This document shows positions 1-8,439 of a stretch of DNA of 36,022 bases, one piece after another. The DNA is from a virus. The number at the start of each line of letters is the position of its first letter. The stretch's first letter is position 1. The translations under genes were made by a program, and so were the position numbers. The notes beneath the pieces were generated by a model. That model worked only from the letters and a program-made list of their open reading frames with translations, ran no database searches and was not told where the DNA came from. The stretch covers positions 1-36,022 of IMG/VR virus record IMGVR_UViG_3300030419_003641. One strand, 5' to 3'.

Positions 1-278
1 ACAAAAGAGATGTTTGGACAGTTGCCACTAACGGATACAAAGGGGCACACTTTGCTGTATATCCACCGAAACTAATTGAACCTTGCATTCTTGCAGGATG
101 TCCCGATGGTGGAATTGTATTAGACCCATTTTCTGGTAGTGGTACGACAGGTGTTGTTGCACTAAACAATAATAAAAAATATATTGGAATTGAACTCAAT
201 CCAGAATTTGCAGATTTGTCACATCAACGAATCAAAGACCAAGTACCAAATACTTTAGTGGAGCATATGAGTGAGTGA
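1..278 (+). CDS. DNA methyltransferase, C-terminal part (partial, 5' end outside window)
   Basis: The open frame runs from the window edge (first full codon at base 3) to a TGA at 276-278. It contains VLDPFSGSGTTGVVAL (bases about 117-164), the AdoMet-binding motif I of DNA methyltransferases, followed by KYIGIELNPEF, the usual strand-2 acidic segment. Motif I near the C-terminus is typical of beta-type N6-adenine or N4-cytosine enzymes, whose catalytic (D/N/S)PP(Y/W) motif lies upstream and is out of view here. The likely role is modification of phage DNA against restriction, or regulation; target and base are unknown. It overlaps the polymerase start by 8 nt, so the two are probably co-transcribed. 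Confidence 0.85.
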   Translation, partial: KRDVWTVATNGYKGAHFAVYPPKLIEPCILAGCPDGGIVLDPFSGSGTTGVVALNNNKKYIGIELNPEFADLSHQRIKDQVPNTLVEHMSE

Positions 279-2841
279 GTTTTATACAAATATTGCAATG
301 AGGGGAAAGTATATTCTCTATCGTGGAGTGGATGAGAACGGTAATCGCATTTCACGACAAGAAGAATTTCACCCTACAATGTATGTTCCAACAAACGAAA
401 AAACCGAGTGGACAACACTTAACAATTATTATGTTGAAGAAGTAAAACCAGGCAACATTCCTGAAACAAGAGATTTTATAAAACAATATCAAGATGTTCG
501 TGGGTTCGACATTTACGGCAATACAGATTATGTTTGCCAATACATCGCAGAAAACTTTACAGAAGATATTGAACCAGATATATCAAAGATTGTAATTGCA
601 AACATTGACATTGAATGTGAATCTGAATACGGATTCCCAGATATTGCAGACGCACAAGAACGAGTGAATGCAATCTCTGTGGACTTCAATGGCAAAATGT
701 ATGCGTTTGGTTTAGGTGATTTTAATTTGAGTGCAAAAGATGTTCATTACCAAGAACAGTTTTCCCATGAAGAAGATTTACTCAAAGCATTTCTTGATTT
801 GTGGGAACATGAATCTCCAGATATTGTAACAGGTTGGAATGTAAGATTCTTTGACATACCATATCTTGTAAATAGAATTACAAATGTTCTTGGAAAGAAA
901 GAATCAAAAAGACTTTCGCCATGGAAGGATTATAGAGAACGAACAATTACAAAATTTAACAGAGAGAATGTTGTATATGAATTGGTGGGTATTTCTACAC
1001 TTGATTATTATGAATTATACAAAACATTCACTTATGTAAATCAGGCATCTTATGCATTAAATCATATTGCAGAGGTAGAACTTGGTGAGAAGAAACTCGA
1101 CTATTCCGAATATGATTCTATGTCTGACTTCTACAAAAATGATTTCCAAAAGTTTATGGAATACAATGTTCTTGATACACGGTTGGTAATGAAACTTGAA
1201 GACAAGATGAAGTTACTTGAACTGGCAATCACTCTCGCATACTCTGCAAAACTTGGAAACTATATGGATGTGTTTGGACAGTTGAGGACTTGGGACTCAA
1301 TCATTTATCACTTCCTGCACGAACACAAGATTGCAATTCCACCAAAAACATCTGGAAAGAAATCTTCACAGTATGCCGGTGCGTATGTGAAAGAACCTAT
1401 TGTGGGAATGCACGATTGGGTTGTGTCTTTTGACCTTGCAAGTTTGTATCCTTCTATTATTCGTTGGTTGAATCTATCTCCTGAAACAAAAACAGACGAT
1501 GGACTTCGTAGAACTCTTGACATAGGCGGTATCATCAACGGAACTGGTCAACATACACAAATGATGCTCAAGAAATGGAAAGATAAAGATTTGTGTATTG
1601 CCGCAAACGGAACTACTTACACAAAAGAACATCAGGGTTTCCTTCCTGCAATCATGGAGAAGTTGTACAACGAACGAAAGATGTACAAAGGAAAAATGAT
1701 TGAAGCACAGAAGCATCGACAAAATGTTGGCAAGATGGCTACTCCAAGTCTTGCAAAGGGCGGGATTGCAAATAAACTTGACAAAGAAATCACCAAGTAT
1801 TATAACTTCCAATTAGTACGGAAGATTCAGTTGAACAGTTGTTATGGTGCATTGGGAAATGAGTATGGAAGATATTACGACATTGATTTAGCAGAAGCAA
1901 TCACTTTGTCTGGTCAATTGATTATTCAATTCATTGCAGATAAACTCAATGAATTTTTAAACGAAACATTTAAGACGGAGGATTATGATTATGTTGTCGC
2001 ATCTGATACAGATTCTGTTTATCTTAGGCTTGGGAATCTTGTGGACAAAGTTTGTCCCACCAAGACGAAGCAAGAGGTGGTCGAATTCCTACACAAAGCA
2101 AGTGAAGAAATAATTTCACCATTTGTTGAAAAGAAATATGCAGAGTTATCTGAAACAATGAATGCAATGAGTCCAGAAGTTATTGCAATGGAACGAGAAG
2201 TTATTGCAGATAAGGCTGTCTGGACTGCAAAGAAAAGATATATGATGCGTGTATTTGATTCGGAAGGTGTTCGTTATGACCCACCGAAACAAAAGATTAT
2301 GGGAATTGAAACAACAAGGAGTTCTACTCCACAGGTTGTTAGAGATTCATTAAAGGAAGCAGTCAATCTTATTCTTACCACAGACGAAGACACGATAATT
2401 AAATTTATTGATGATTTCAGGGAGAAGTTTAAAACTTTTTCCGTAGAGGAAATTGCATTCCCAAGAGGTGTGAATGGAATTAAAAAGTATGCATCGCATC
2501 AAAGCATTTATCAAAAGTCTACGCCAATTGCAGTAAAAGGCAGTTTGATTTATAATCACTATGTGGATAAGTTGGGTATAGGAAAGAAACACCGTAAGAT
2601 TGTGGATGGAGATAAGATTAAATTTGTACATTTAAAATCACCGAATCCGTTGGGTGGTATTGCGGGACAAGACCAAGTGGTAGCATTTCCAAATACTTTA
2701 CCAAAAGAGTTTGAGTTAGATGGGTTTATAGATTACGACCACCAATTTGAAAAGGCATTCTTGCAACCATTGAAGACTATTCTAGAAAAGATTGATTGGA
2801 ACTGGGAAGAAGTTTCAACACTGGAAGGATTGTTTGCATGA
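271..2841 (+). CDS. 43: Family B DNA polymerase, T4 gp43-like
   Basis: The protein is 856 aa, close to T4 gp43 (about 900). It is the replicative polymerase with a 3'-5' proofreading domain. Exo I shows as NIDIECESE (D113, E115) and Exo III as YNVLDTRLV. Polymerase motif A is DLASLYPSII (D388), motif B is KIQLNSCYGALGNEYG (from K518) and motif C is ASDTDSVY (D579, D581). All key acidic residues are present, so it should be active. The start is a GTG at 271 inside the methyltransferase tail; the N-terminus MSEFYTNI resembles T4-type polymerases. It is the first gene of the replication operon, followed by an ATGA overlap with the next gene. Confidence 0.97.
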   Translation: MSEFYTNIAMRGKYILYRGVDENGNRISRQEEFHPTMYVPTNEKTEWTTLNNYYVEEVKPGNIPETRDFIKQYQDVRGFDIYGNTDYVCQYIAENFTEDIEPDISKIVIANIDIECESEYGFPDIADAQERVNAISVDFNGKMYAFGLGDFNLSAKDVHYQEQFSHEEDLLKAFLDLWEHESPDIVTGWNVRFFDIPYLVNRITNVLGKKESKRLSPWKDYRERTITKFNRENVVYELVGISTLDYYELYKTFTYVNQASYALNHIAEVELGEKKLDYSEYDSMSDFYKNDFQKFMEYNVLDTRLVMKLEDKMKLLELAITLAYSAKLGNYMDVFGQLRTWDSIIYHFLHEHKIAIPPKTSGKKSSQYAGAYVKEPIVGMHDWVVSFDLASLYPSIIRWLNLSPETKTDDGLRRTLDIGGIINGTGQHTQMMLKKWKDKDLCIAANGTTYTKEHQGFLPAIMEKLYNERKMYKGKMIEAQKHRQNVGKMATPSLAKGGIANKLDKEITKYYNFQLVRKIQLNSCYGALGNEYGRYYDIDLAEAITLSGQLIIQFIADKLNEFLNETFKTEDYDYVVASDTDSVYLRLGNLVDKVCPTKTKQEVVEFLHKASEEIISPFVEKKYAELSETMNAMSPEVIAMEREVIADKAVWTAKKRYMMRVFDSEGVRYDPPKQKIMGIETTRSSTPQVVRDSLKEAVNLILTTDEDTIIKFIDDFREKFKTFSVEEIAFPRGVNGIKKYASHQSIYQKSTPIAVKGSLIYNHYVDKLGIGKKHRKIVDGDKIKFVHLKSPNPLGGIAGQDQVVAFPNTLPKEFELDGFIDYDHQFEKAFLQPLKTILEKIDWNWEEVSTLEGLFA

Positions 2842-3281
2842 AATGTACATTTGAAATGTTAATAGATAGTGCAAGGGCAAATGAAAAAGCAAGAGCAAAG
2901 GGAAGCCAAACAGGTTCTACCGACCCAGTTCTTGCAGAGGAACGATATAAATTTTTTATGGATAGACTTGCGACAATGGATATCGATGTTTCATATTTAA
3001 AAAATCTATTTCAAGAACAAAATCAAAAATGCCCAATATCTGGAATAGAATTAGATATGTCATATAAACACATCAAAGATAAAGGAGATTGGAGATGGTG
3101 TTTATGTCCAAGTTTGGATAGGTTGGATAATGAACTTGGTTATGTTCAAGGGAATGTATCAATAGTTATTCGTTTTGTTAATGTAGGCTTCAAAGATTTT
3201 TCTGGCGACAGAGAACTTGTTGCCGATATTCTTTTTCGAGGTGAACCAAGACCATTAGTGGGAATGGAGTGTCTTGCATGA
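2838..3281 (+). CDS. HNH-endonuclease-like small protein
   Basis: A 147-aa protein when started at the ATG at 2838, which overlaps the polymerase stop (ATGA) and has a GGAAGG stretch about 10 nt upstream. An in-frame ATG at 2796 lies within the polymerase gene and is less likely. The middle reads KCPISGIELD, then CPSLDRLDNELGYVQGNV. This C-x2-SG ... SLDR(I/L)DN..GY..GN(V) pattern is typical of HNH-type nucleases found as free-standing phage genes. Its position beside the polymerase gene suits a homing-type endonuclease, but a housekeeping nuclease role cannot be excluded. The classical second HNH histidine is not obvious, so activity is uncertain. Confidence 0.6.
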   Translation: MKCTFEMLIDSARANEKARAKGSQTGSTDPVLAEERYKFFMDRLATMDIDVSYLKNLFQEQNQKCPISGIELDMSYKHIKDKGDWRWCLCPSLDRLDNELGYVQGNVSIVIRFVNVGFKDFSGDRELVADILFRGEPRPLVGMECLA

Positions 3282-3466
3282 AAGACCTATCCAGAAAATC
3301 TATAAAACTAATTCTAAATATATTAGAATCAGAACTACAAAAGAACAGAAAATATCTGAAGAAATGCCAATCAGATAAGAATTGTAATTTAGAAACTTAT
3401 GAAAATATAGTTGATAAATGTAATGATTTAGAGTATACTATAAAAGAAATAAAGGAGTTATTATGA
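3278..3466 (+). CDS. Small coiled-coil hypothetical protein
   Basis: A 62-aa Lys/Glu-rich, probably helical protein (MKDLSRKSIKLILNILESEL...). It has ATGA overlaps at both ends: the start overlaps the HNH-like gene stop, and its stop overlaps the next start. A GGAG sits 8 nt before the ATG at 3278. An in-frame ATG at 3269 lacks this spacing. No family is recognised. Its place in the replication operon suggests an accessory role, but nothing in the sequence specifies one. Confidence 0.6.
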   Translation: MKDLSRKSIKLILNILESELQKNRKYLKKCQSDKNCNLETYENIVDKCNDLEYTIKEIKELL

Positions 3467-3657
3467 TAACAGGAACATATATCGCAGACACAATTGACCG
3501 TGCATTTGACGGTTTAGACATTATGCTAGGAATACACAAAAGAGCCAGATTAAGTGATGGTACATTTAAAGCAGATGATAAATCTACACCAGATGTAAAC
3601 GAAGCGTGGAAGTCTGGCATAAGTCCAAAGAAAAAGAAAGCAAAGAAAACTAAATGA
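3463..3657 (+). CDS. Small hypothetical protein with Lys-rich tail
   Basis: A 64-aa protein that starts and stops in ATGA overlaps with its neighbours and is preceded by a strong AAAGGAG. The N-terminal half ([19 protein letters not shown]) looks folded. The last 12 residues are almost all Lys ([11 protein letters not shown]), which suggests nucleic-acid or protein contact. It sits directly upstream of uvsX. No family recognised. Confidence 0.65.
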   Translation: MITGTYIADTIDRAFDGLDIMLGIHKRARLSDGTFKADDKSTPDVNEAWKSGISPKKKKAKKTK

Positions 3658-4709
3658 CTGATTTTCTAAAAGACATTATTAAGAGTTCTGGTAATGAATA
3701 TGCTGGCGTTGCTTCCGAAGGAATTGACGGAAGTGATGTAACAGGATTCATAGACACAGGTTCTTATGCATTCAATGCTCTGTTGTCTGGTTCACTCTAC
3801 GGTGGCATTCCCAATAATAAAATAATGGCACTTGCGGGTGAATCAGCAACAGGCAAAACTTACTTTGCATTGGGGATGGCAAAGAAATTTCTTGACGATA
3901 ATCCTGATGGTGTTATTCTTTACTTTGATACAGAACAAGCAGTAACATCTGATATGATTGCAGATAGAGGAATGGACCCTGCAAGAGTTGCAGTATTTCC
4001 TGTTGCTACTGTCGAAAATTTCAGACATCAAGCAATTAGTATTGTTGACAAGTATATTGAAAGTAAAGATACTAAACCTGTATTTGTTATTCTTGACTCT
4101 CTTGGTATGCTTTCCACTGAAAAGGAAATGGCAGATACCGCAGAAGGTAAGACAACGAGAGATATGACCCGTGCCCAAGTTATCAAAGCAACATTTCGTG
4201 TGCTAACATTGAAACTTGGAAAAGCAGGCATTCCGTTGATTATGACTAATCACACATATTCAGTAGTTGGTGCATATGTTCCGATGAAAGAGATGGGTGG
4301 TGGTACTGGTTTGAAGTATGCCGCATCTACCATTGTTTATCTTTCAAAAAAGAAAGACAAGGACGGAACAGATATCATTGGAAATATTATTCGGTGTAAA
4401 TTGTTTAAGGGAAGGTTCACCAAAGAGAACAAAGAGGTTCAGGTTCAGTTAAATTATGACACTGGATTGAATCCCTATTACGGTCTTGTTCCAATCGCAG
4501 TAAAGTATGGAATCTTCAAGAAAGTTTCTACTCGTATTGAATTACCAAATGGAAAGACAGCATTTGAAAAGTCTATCAATAGTGAACCAGAAAAATATTT
4601 TACAGAAGATGTTATGAAAAGATTAGAAGATGCGGTTGCAAAAGAATTTAAGTATGGTAGTATAGATGAAACAGAAGAAAATATAGAATTGGAGAATGAA
4701 GATGTATAA
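3654..4709 (+). CDS. uvsX: UvsX/RecA-like recombinase
   Basis: The 351-aa protein is the size of T4 UvsX (about 390). Walker A is GESATGKT (residues 62-69), followed by a Walker B-like strand [11 protein letters not shown] and the segment [19 protein letters not shown], a hallmark of Uvs[10 protein letters not shown] and [14 protein letters not shown] match the L1/L2 DNA-binding region. It catalyses strand invasion for recombination-dependent replication and repair. It overlaps the upstream small gene by ATGA. The C-terminus is acidic ([14 protein letters not shown]), as in RecA-type proteins. Confidence 0.95.
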   Translation: MTDFLKDIIKSSGNEYAGVASEGIDGSDVTGFIDTGSYAFNALLSGSLYGGIPNNKIMALAGESATGKTYFALGMAKKFLDDNPDGVILYFDTEQAVTSDMIADRGMDPARVAVFPVATVENFRHQAISIVDKYIESKDTKPVFVILDSLGMLSTEKEMADTAEGKTTRDMTRAQVIKATFRVLTLKLGKAGIPLIMTNHTYSVVGAYVPMKEMGGGTGLKYAASTIVYLSKKKDKDGTDIIGNIIRCKLFKGRFTKENKEVQVQLNYDTGLNPYYGLVPIAVKYGIFKKVSTRIELPNGKTAFEKSINSEPEKYFTEDVMKRLEDAVAKEFKYGSIDETEENIELENEDV

Positions 4710-5001
4710 TTATAAATTTGATGATGAAAGTAGAATTCAACCTGTTCCTATTATTATAACAGAGGGAAAGTATGAAGGGTTGAGGTTTCAATATGGTAGA
4801 ATTTCATTTGATGAAAAAGAAAAAGGAAACATGTGTCTTACTTTTGATTACAATTTAATTGATAATCCCAATGATATAAAAGAAGACCAAGTGCTTATTG
4901 ATACTCTTGGTGAAGTATTAATGGATGTCATAAAAGTAGAACTAGATGAAGTTGATGAAGGGTTTTTGAGAGAACCAGTAGAAGTAAATGAAGACAGTTG
5001 A
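4702..5001 (+). CDS. Conserved-position hypothetical protein between uvsX and helicase
   Basis: A 99-aa acidic protein ([20 protein letters not shown]...). The ATG at 4702 is preferred because GGAG at 4691-4694 lies 7 nt upstream; an ATG at 4696 would leave a gap of one base. It overlaps the uvsX stop and the helicase start, so translation is coupled to both. Strand-rich first half, acidic helical C-terminus. No family recognised; it could be a recombination or helicase accessory factor by context only. Confidence 0.65.
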   Translation: MYNYKFDDESRIQPVPIIITEGKYEGLRFQYGRISFDEKEKGNMCLTFDYNLIDNPNDIKEDQVLIDTLGEVLMDVIKVELDEVDEGFLREPVEVNEDS

Positions 5002-6397
5002 AACAGTAATACTACAAAACTTGCTATACGATGAAGAATATGCAAGAAAGGTTATCCCTTTTCTGAAGGGAGATTATTTTCATTCTAAGATAGAACGATT
5101 AGGGTTTGAGATGATTAAAAGTTTCATTATCAAATTCAATAACTTGCCAACCAAAGAAGCATTGAACATTGAATTAGATAAGAATACAACTCTTAACGAA
5201 GAAGAATATAAAAATGTTTCTGGTCTTATTGACTCTTTTATTTCTAACAATGATACCAACATAGATTGGTTAATATCAGAAACAGAAAAGTTCTGTAAGG
5301 ACAAAGCAGTATATAATGCCATAATGGAATCTATTCATATTATAGATGGGAAATCAAAAGATAAAACTGATACTGCTATCCCACACATTTTATCGGATGC
5401 ACTTGCAGTTTCTTTTGATACCCACATCGGACACGATTACATTGAAGATTCGGATGACAGATATAGGTTTTACCATCAAAAAGAAAAAAGAGTTCCGTTT
5501 GATTTAGAGTTCTTAAATGATATTACTGCGGGAGGAACACCAAGTAAAACATTGAACATTGTAATGGCAGGAACAGGTGTTGGTAAGTCTGCATTCCTTT
5601 GCCATCATGCCGCAAATTGTTTGACACAAAATTTGAATGTCTTGTACATCACTTGCGAAATGGCAGAGGAAAGAATTGCAGAACGAATAGATGCAAACTT
5701 GATGGACATCACACTAGATAACTTAAAAGAATTACCGAAAAATGTTTACGACAAGAAGATGAATACCATCAAGTCAAGTATGACAGGTAAACTTATTGTT
5801 AAAGAATATCCTACCGCATCTGCAAATGCAAATCATTTTCGTGCATTGATTGATGAGTTACAAATGAAAAAGAAATTCAAAGCAGATGTTATCTTTATAG
5901 ATTACCTAAACATTTGTGCATCTTCCAGAATCAAGGGTGGTGCGAATGTAAATTCCTATCAAATGATAAAATCGATTGCAGAAGAACTTCGTGGACTTGC
6001 AGTAGAAAAAGATGTTCCAATTTGGTCTGCGACACAAGTAAACCGAAGTGGTTTTGCCAATTCAGATTTTGGATTGGAAGATACAAGTGAATCGTTTGGA
6101 CTTCCTGCAACTTGTGACTTCATGATGGCACTTATTTCAACAGAGGAACTTGAAGAAAAGGGTCAGTTGTTGGTGAAGCAATTGAAGAACCGATACAATG
6201 ACACATATACAAATAGGAAGTTTATTCTGAATGTAAACCGTGCAAAGATGAAGTTTTCTGACCCACCAAAATTAGAACAGGTTGGATTAGTAGAGTCAAA
6301 TCAAAAGGAAGATTTAAAACTTGGTTCGGGATTTGACGGTAAACAGTTTGATGAAAAGTTTGCCACTTCTGAAAAATTTGATGATTGGAATATTTGA
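4988..6397 (+). CDS. 41: DnaB-family replicative helicase, T4 gp41-like
   Basis: A 469-aa protein, matching T4 gp41 (475 aa). It is the hexameric 5'-3' helicase that works with the primase encoded next. Walker A is GTGVGKSAF (from about residue 195), followed by VLYITCEMAEERIAERID, the DnaB motif 1a region. VIFIDYLNICAS is Walker B, and IWSATQVNRSG is the sensor/H3 region. Its start lies inside the preceding gene, and its stop (TGA 6395-6397) shares a base with the primase ATG. Confidence 0.95.
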   Translation: MKTVETVILQNLLYDEEYARKVIPFLKGDYFHSKIERLGFEMIKSFIIKFNNLPTKEALNIELDKNTTLNEEEYKNVSGLIDSFISNNDTNIDWLISETEKFCKDKAVYNAIMESIHIIDGKSKDKTDTAIPHILSDALAVSFDTHIGHDYIEDSDDRYRFYHQKEKRVPFDLEFLNDITAGGTPSKTLNIVMAGTGVGKSAFLCHHAANCLTQNLNVLYITCEMAEERIAERIDANLMDITLDNLKELPKNVYDKKMNTIKSSMTGKLIVKEYPTASANANHFRALIDELQMKKKFKADVIFIDYLNICASSRIKGGANVNSYQMIKSIAEELRGLAVEKDVPIWSATQVNRSGFANSDFGLEDTSESFGLPATCDFMMALISTEELEEKGQLLVKQLKNRYNDTYTNRKFILNVNRAKMKFSDPPKLEQVGLVESNQKEDLKLGSGFDGKQFDEKFATSEKFDDWNI

Positions 6398-7452
6398 TGA
6401 GTTCGTATATTGATAAGAAATTTATCAACATGATATCCCCTCAATTAGAAAAGTTCTCTTGGAAGAAAGATAATCTTGCGGCGTGTCGTTGTCCTATTTG
6501 TGGAGATTCACAAAAGAACAAAAATAAAACAAGAGGTTATTTTTATGTAAAGAATAATGATTTTTTCTTTAAATGTCACAATTGTGGAGTGGGATACAAC
6601 CTATATAATTTCTTAAAGGAGGTTTCTCCCTCGATGTGCAAAGAGTATTCTTTGGAAAGATACAGAAATGGTGAAACAGGAAAATCAAATTATAAAAAAC
6701 CAGAGGAAAAAGACTTGTTTAAATTTATAGATAATAAACCAAAATTTAAAAAGAAAGATGAAGTATTAAATACTATAGAATGCATCAAAGACTTACCAAA
6801 AGACCATATCGCAGTTAAGTTCGCCAATATGAGAATGATTCCAAAGCAACATTGGGGATTGCTATATTATTCAGATAACTTTGGTAATTTTGCAAAAGAA
6901 TTAGACCCATCTTCTGTGTCTATTGGAAGTGAAGAACGGTTAGTAATTCCGTTCTTCAATAGTCATGGAGATGTAGTCGGTTGTCAGGGTAGGGCATTGA
7001 AGATGGAAGATGAAGTAAATGCCAGGGAAACATTAAAATACATTACTGTCAAATATGATAAAGGAATTGACCGTCTTTGGTATGGTTTGTGGAGAGTGAA
7101 TCCAAATAAACGAGTATATGTTGTAGAAGGTCCTCTGGACAGTTTATTCCTCAACAATGCAACAGCAATGGTTGGTGCGGGTGCATTAAAACAAATTCCT
7201 GAAAGGTTTGACAACACACCAATGACATTTATTCTCGACAATGAACCACGCAATAGACAAATTTGTGCATATATTGAAAAATTAATTGAACTAGATAGAG
7301 AAGTTTGTATCTGGCCAGACAACATAAAAGAAAAAGATATTAATGATATGGCATATAGAATGTCCACTCGCAAAATTCAGAAGATGATTGATGAAAATAC
7401 ATATAGTGGTTTGCAAGCAAAGTTAAGATTTGCAGAATGGAGAAAGATATGA
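6397..7452 (+). CDS. 61: DNA primase, T4 gp61-like
   Basis: A 351-aa protein (T4 gp61 is 342 aa). The N-terminus carries a zinc-binding module, CRCPICGDS ... KCHNCGVG, as in DnaG/gp61 primases. The C-terminal half has a TOPRIM fold: VYVVEGPLDSLFL (Glu) and MTFILDNEP (acidic). The ATG at 6397 is used because it overlaps the helicase TGA; an upstream TTG at 6385 lies inside the helicase gene. It makes RNA primers and forms the primosome with the gp41-type helicase. Confidence 0.93.
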   Translation: MSSYIDKKFINMISPQLEKFSWKKDNLAACRCPICGDSQKNKNKTRGYFYVKNNDFFFKCHNCGVGYNLYNFLKEVSPSMCKEYSLERYRNGETGKSNYKKPEEKDLFKFIDNKPKFKKKDEVLNTIECIKDLPKDHIAVKFANMRMIPKQHWGLLYYSDNFGNFAKELDPSSVSIGSEERLVIPFFNSHGDVVGCQGRALKMEDEVNARETLKYITVKYDKGIDRLWYGLWRVNPNKRVYVVEGPLDSLFLNNATAMVGAGALKQIPERFDNTPMTFILDNEPRNRQICAYIEKLIELDREVCIWPDNIKEKDINDMAYRMSTRKIQKMIDENTYSGLQAKLRFAEWRKI

Positions 7453-7709
7453 CACATATTATTGCTGAACCCTGTATTGGAACGAAAGACACTGCTTGTG
7501 TGGAAGTTTGTCCAGTTGATTGTATTCATCCAGTCAAAGGAGCAGAAGACCATGAAGAAGCAGAGATGTTGTACATTGACCCAGACACCTGCATAGATTG
7601 TGGATTGTGTGTTGACGAGTGCCCTGTGCAAGCAATATTTACAGAAGAAGATTTGCCTGAAGAATGGAACAAATACATTCAAATTAATGCTGATTGGTTT
7701 GAAAAATAA
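7449..7709 (+). CDS. fdxA: 7Fe-type (FdxA-like) ferredoxin
   Basis: An 86-aa bacterial-type ferredoxin. Cysteines are at 9, 17, 21 and 25, then 48, 51, 54 and 58. The C-x7-C-x3-CP spacing of the first cluster, rather than CxxCxxC, is the signature of [3Fe-4S][4Fe-4S] seven-iron ferredoxins; CIDCGLCVDECP supplies the second cluster. Residues PEEW near the C-terminus also fit FdxA. The start overlaps the primase stop (ATGA), and ThyX follows 12 nt later, so it is integral to the replication and nucleotide operon. It is an electron carrier; partner candidates (ThyX flavin, the reductase, a host enzyme) are inference from position only. Confidence 0.93.
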   Translation: MTHIIAEPCIGTKDTACVEVCPVDCIHPVKGAEDHEEAEMLYIDPDTCIDCGLCVDECPVQAIFTEEDLPEEWNKYIQINADWFEK

Positions 7710-7721
7710 GTGGAGAAAACT

Positions 7722-8408
7722 ATGAAAGTGGAAGTATTAGACAAAGGGCATGTTCAACTTGTCGATTGTATGGGTAATGACCTTACAGTTGTTAATTCTG
7801 CTAGAGTTTCATTTGCAAATCACAAAAAAGAGTTTGAAGAAAAAGATGAAAAACTCATTCGTTATCTCGCAAAGCACAATCACTGGACACCATTCGCACA
7901 CCCGCAGATTACTCTGAGAATCAAAGCACCCATTTCAATTCGTACACAATTCTTTAAGCACAAGCAAGGATTTGTTGAGAATGAAATTAGTAGAAGGTAT
8001 GTTGATTTTGAACCAGAATTTTATCATCCCGAATTTCGTAAAAGACCATCCAAAGGAATGAAACAAGGAAGTGATGGAATATTAGAATGTATAGAAGGTG
8101 GTGGAGAAACTTCTGGTGGATTTGCAACATTCCCATTGTACAGAAATTTTGAACACCATATGTTAGAATCAGTTAAACTGTATGAAGAATTAATTGTAAT
8201 GGGGGTTGCACCAGAACAAGCAAGATTCTGTTTACCACAAGGAATGTATACCGAGTGGTATTGGACAGGTTCTCTTGCGGCATATGCAAGATTTTACAAA
8301 CAACGAATCGATGACCACGCACAATGGGAGATTCGACAATATGCAGATGCGGTTGGAAAAATTATTCAACCTTTGTTTCCAGTTTCTTGGGAAGAACTAA
8401 CAAAGTAA
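7722..8408 (+). CDS. thyX: FAD-dependent thymidylate synthase ThyX
   Basis: A 228-aa protein that makes dTMP from dUMP using methylenetetrahydrofolate and reduced FAD. LAKHNHWTPFAHPQITLRI is the conserved ThyX N-terminal motif (H..TPFEH). The signature region reads TQFFKHKQGFVENEISRRY: KHK replaces the classical RHR, and the loop to the Ser is one residue longer than RHR-x7-S. Such forms occur in phage ThyX. PEQARFCLPQGMYTEWYWT matches the C-terminal Q/R..LP motif. The ATG at 7722 has GGAG 6 nt upstream; an in-frame GTG at 7710 has none. Confidence 0.95.
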   Translation: MKVEVLDKGHVQLVDCMGNDLTVVNSARVSFANHKKEFEEKDEKLIRYLAKHNHWTPFAHPQITLRIKAPISIRTQFFKHKQGFVENEISRRYVDFEPEFYHPEFRKRPSKGMKQGSDGILECIEGGGETSGGFATFPLYRNFEHHMLESVKLYEELIVMGVAPEQARFCLPQGMYTEWYWTGSLAAYARFYKQRIDDHAQWEIRQYADAVGKIIQPLFPVSWEELTK

Positions 8409-8416
8409 TATAAATA
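8409..8416 (+). promoter_or_regulatory. T4-like late promoter box TATAAATA (candidate)
   Basis: TATAAATA, identical to the T4 late (gp55-dependent) promoter consensus, lies just after thyX and 24 nt before the nrdJ ATG. A late box before a reductase gene is unexpected, and this 8-mer can occur by chance in such AT-rich DNA, so the assignment is tentative. Confidence 0.4.
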
Positions 8417-8439
8417 AACTAAAAAAGGAACAGCATATT

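Noticed and set aside
1308-1812. Minus-strand frames opposite the DNA polymerase
   Set aside because: The polymerase motifs are unmistakable on the plus strand and these frames show no start signals.
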